A DNA stretch of 64,000 bases, taken from positions 62,001 through 126,000 of the forward strand of contig NZ_JENB01000014.1 of NCBI RefSeq assembly GCF_000708715.2, written 5' to 3'. A program made the position numbers and the translations under genes. The stretch is from Pseudomonas putida W15Oct28 (GTDB taxonomy: Bacteria; Pseudomonadota; Gammaproteobacteria; Pseudomonadales; Pseudomonadaceae). Under the pieces are notes generated by a model. That model was not told the origin of the DNA and did not search any database. It worked only from the letters and a program-made list of their open reading frames with translations. Of the stretch, positions 63,587 to 64,000 are shown piece by piece (position 1 is the first letter of the stretch; each line of letters starts with the position of its first letter).

Positions 63587-64000
63587 TCAGAAGATCTCCT
63601 CGACGCTCTTGCCGCGCTTGGCAGCAATGGATTCAGGAGATTGCATGGCTTTCAGACCCTTGAAAGTGGCGTAAACCACGTTCACTGGGTTGGTCGAACC
63701 GTAGCACTTGGCCAGAACGTTCTGAACACCAGCAACTTCCAGGACAGCACGCATTGCGCCACCGGCGATGATACCGGTACCTTCCGAAGCAGGCTGCATG
63801 TAAACCTTCGAGGCGCCGTGGGCAGCCTTGGTGGCGTACTGCAGGGTAGTGCCCTTCAGGTCAACCTGGATCATGTTGCGGCGAGCAGCTTCCATGGCTT
63901 TCTGAATCGCAGCAGGTACTTCGCGCGATTTGCCACGGCCGAAGCCGACACGACCTTTACCATCACCAACCACGGTCAACGCGGTGAAGGTGAAGATACG
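63587..64000 (-). CDS. rpsE: Ribosomal protein S5, 5' end cut by the window edge
   Basis: The frame is open through base 64000 (137 codons seen plus stop), so the N-terminal part lies outside. Visible: [20 protein letters not shown] at the edge, [40 protein letters not shown] and [15 protein letters not shown]. 30S protein important for decoding accuracy. Part of the spc operon upstream of rpmD. Confidence 0.97.
   Translation of the reverse strand, partial: RIFTFTALTVVGDGKGRVGFGRGKSREVPAAIQKAMEAARRNMIQVDLKGTTLQYATKAAHGASKVYMQPASEGTGIIAGGAMRAVLEVAGVQNVLAKCYGSTNPVNVVYATFKGLKAMQSPESIAAKRGKSVEEIF

Overview
The window reads as a chromosomal segment of a fluorescent Pseudomonas of the P. putida group. 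This rests on high-GC genes with Pseudomonas-type proteins, on gene order (uvrA / MFS / ssb, katA next to the ferritin gene, fdo-fdhE-selA-selB-tRNA-Sec, nrdR-ribD-ribE-ribBX-ribH-nusB-thiL-pgpA, xseB-ispA-dxs) and on two families of short palindromic REP elements between genes. No rRNA operon, insertion sequence, prophage or CRISPR array was seen.

Layout. 1-1087: 3'-truncated glycosyltransferase in AT-richer DNA. 1461-6831: iron-siderophore module (TonB receptor, divergent two-component system, secreted esterase). 6870-9156: orphan zeta-toxin-like P-loop protein behind RtcB. 9215-13532: FMN riboswitch with ribB, then xseB-ispA-dxs. 13746-17440: cobalamin receptor BtuB, BtuF, a small membrane protein and ribA. 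17708-24434: leftward riboflavin/nusB/thiL/pgpA cluster headed by nrdR. 24541-26557: lipoprotein, methyltransferase and CnoX-like thioredoxin. 27170-30345: Zur-type ZrgA/ABC operon. 30455-32875: ompW with an Anr-type promoter, then a divergent MFS/HxlR pair. 32992-34801: two sugar-nucleotide SDR proteins. 35065-38477: AT-richer accessory block (broken 2-oxoglutarate dioxygenase, TSUP exporter, alpha/beta hydrolase, XRE regulator). 38656-41160: AGCS symporter and asparaginase. 41266-50471: complete selenocysteine/formate dehydrogenase unit. 50731-58336: HbpS-like protein, ssb, YajR-like MFS, uvrA, ferritin and catalase. 58508-64000: alpha and spc ribosomal operons, the last gene (rpsE) running off the right edge.

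How genes work together. GTP and ribulose-5-phosphate go to riboflavin through RibA, RibB/RibBX, RibD, RibH and RibE, with a second DHBP synthase under FMN-riboswitch control. Dxs and IspA feed isoprenoid synthesis. SelA, SelB and tRNA-Sec decode the in-frame UGA of fdoG, and FdhE matures the enzyme. BtuB and BtuF take up vitamin B12. The receptor, two-component and esterase module imports and opens a ferric siderophore. Ferritin and catalase form an iron/peroxide defence pair.

The points most worth checking are the broken dioxygenase and its AT-rich cluster, the orphan zeta-like protein lacking the usual catalytic Asp next to RtcB, the RibBX with a degenerate GTP cyclohydrolase domain, the ferritin lacking the heme methionine, and the regulatory sites at ompW and at the HxlR/MFS pair.
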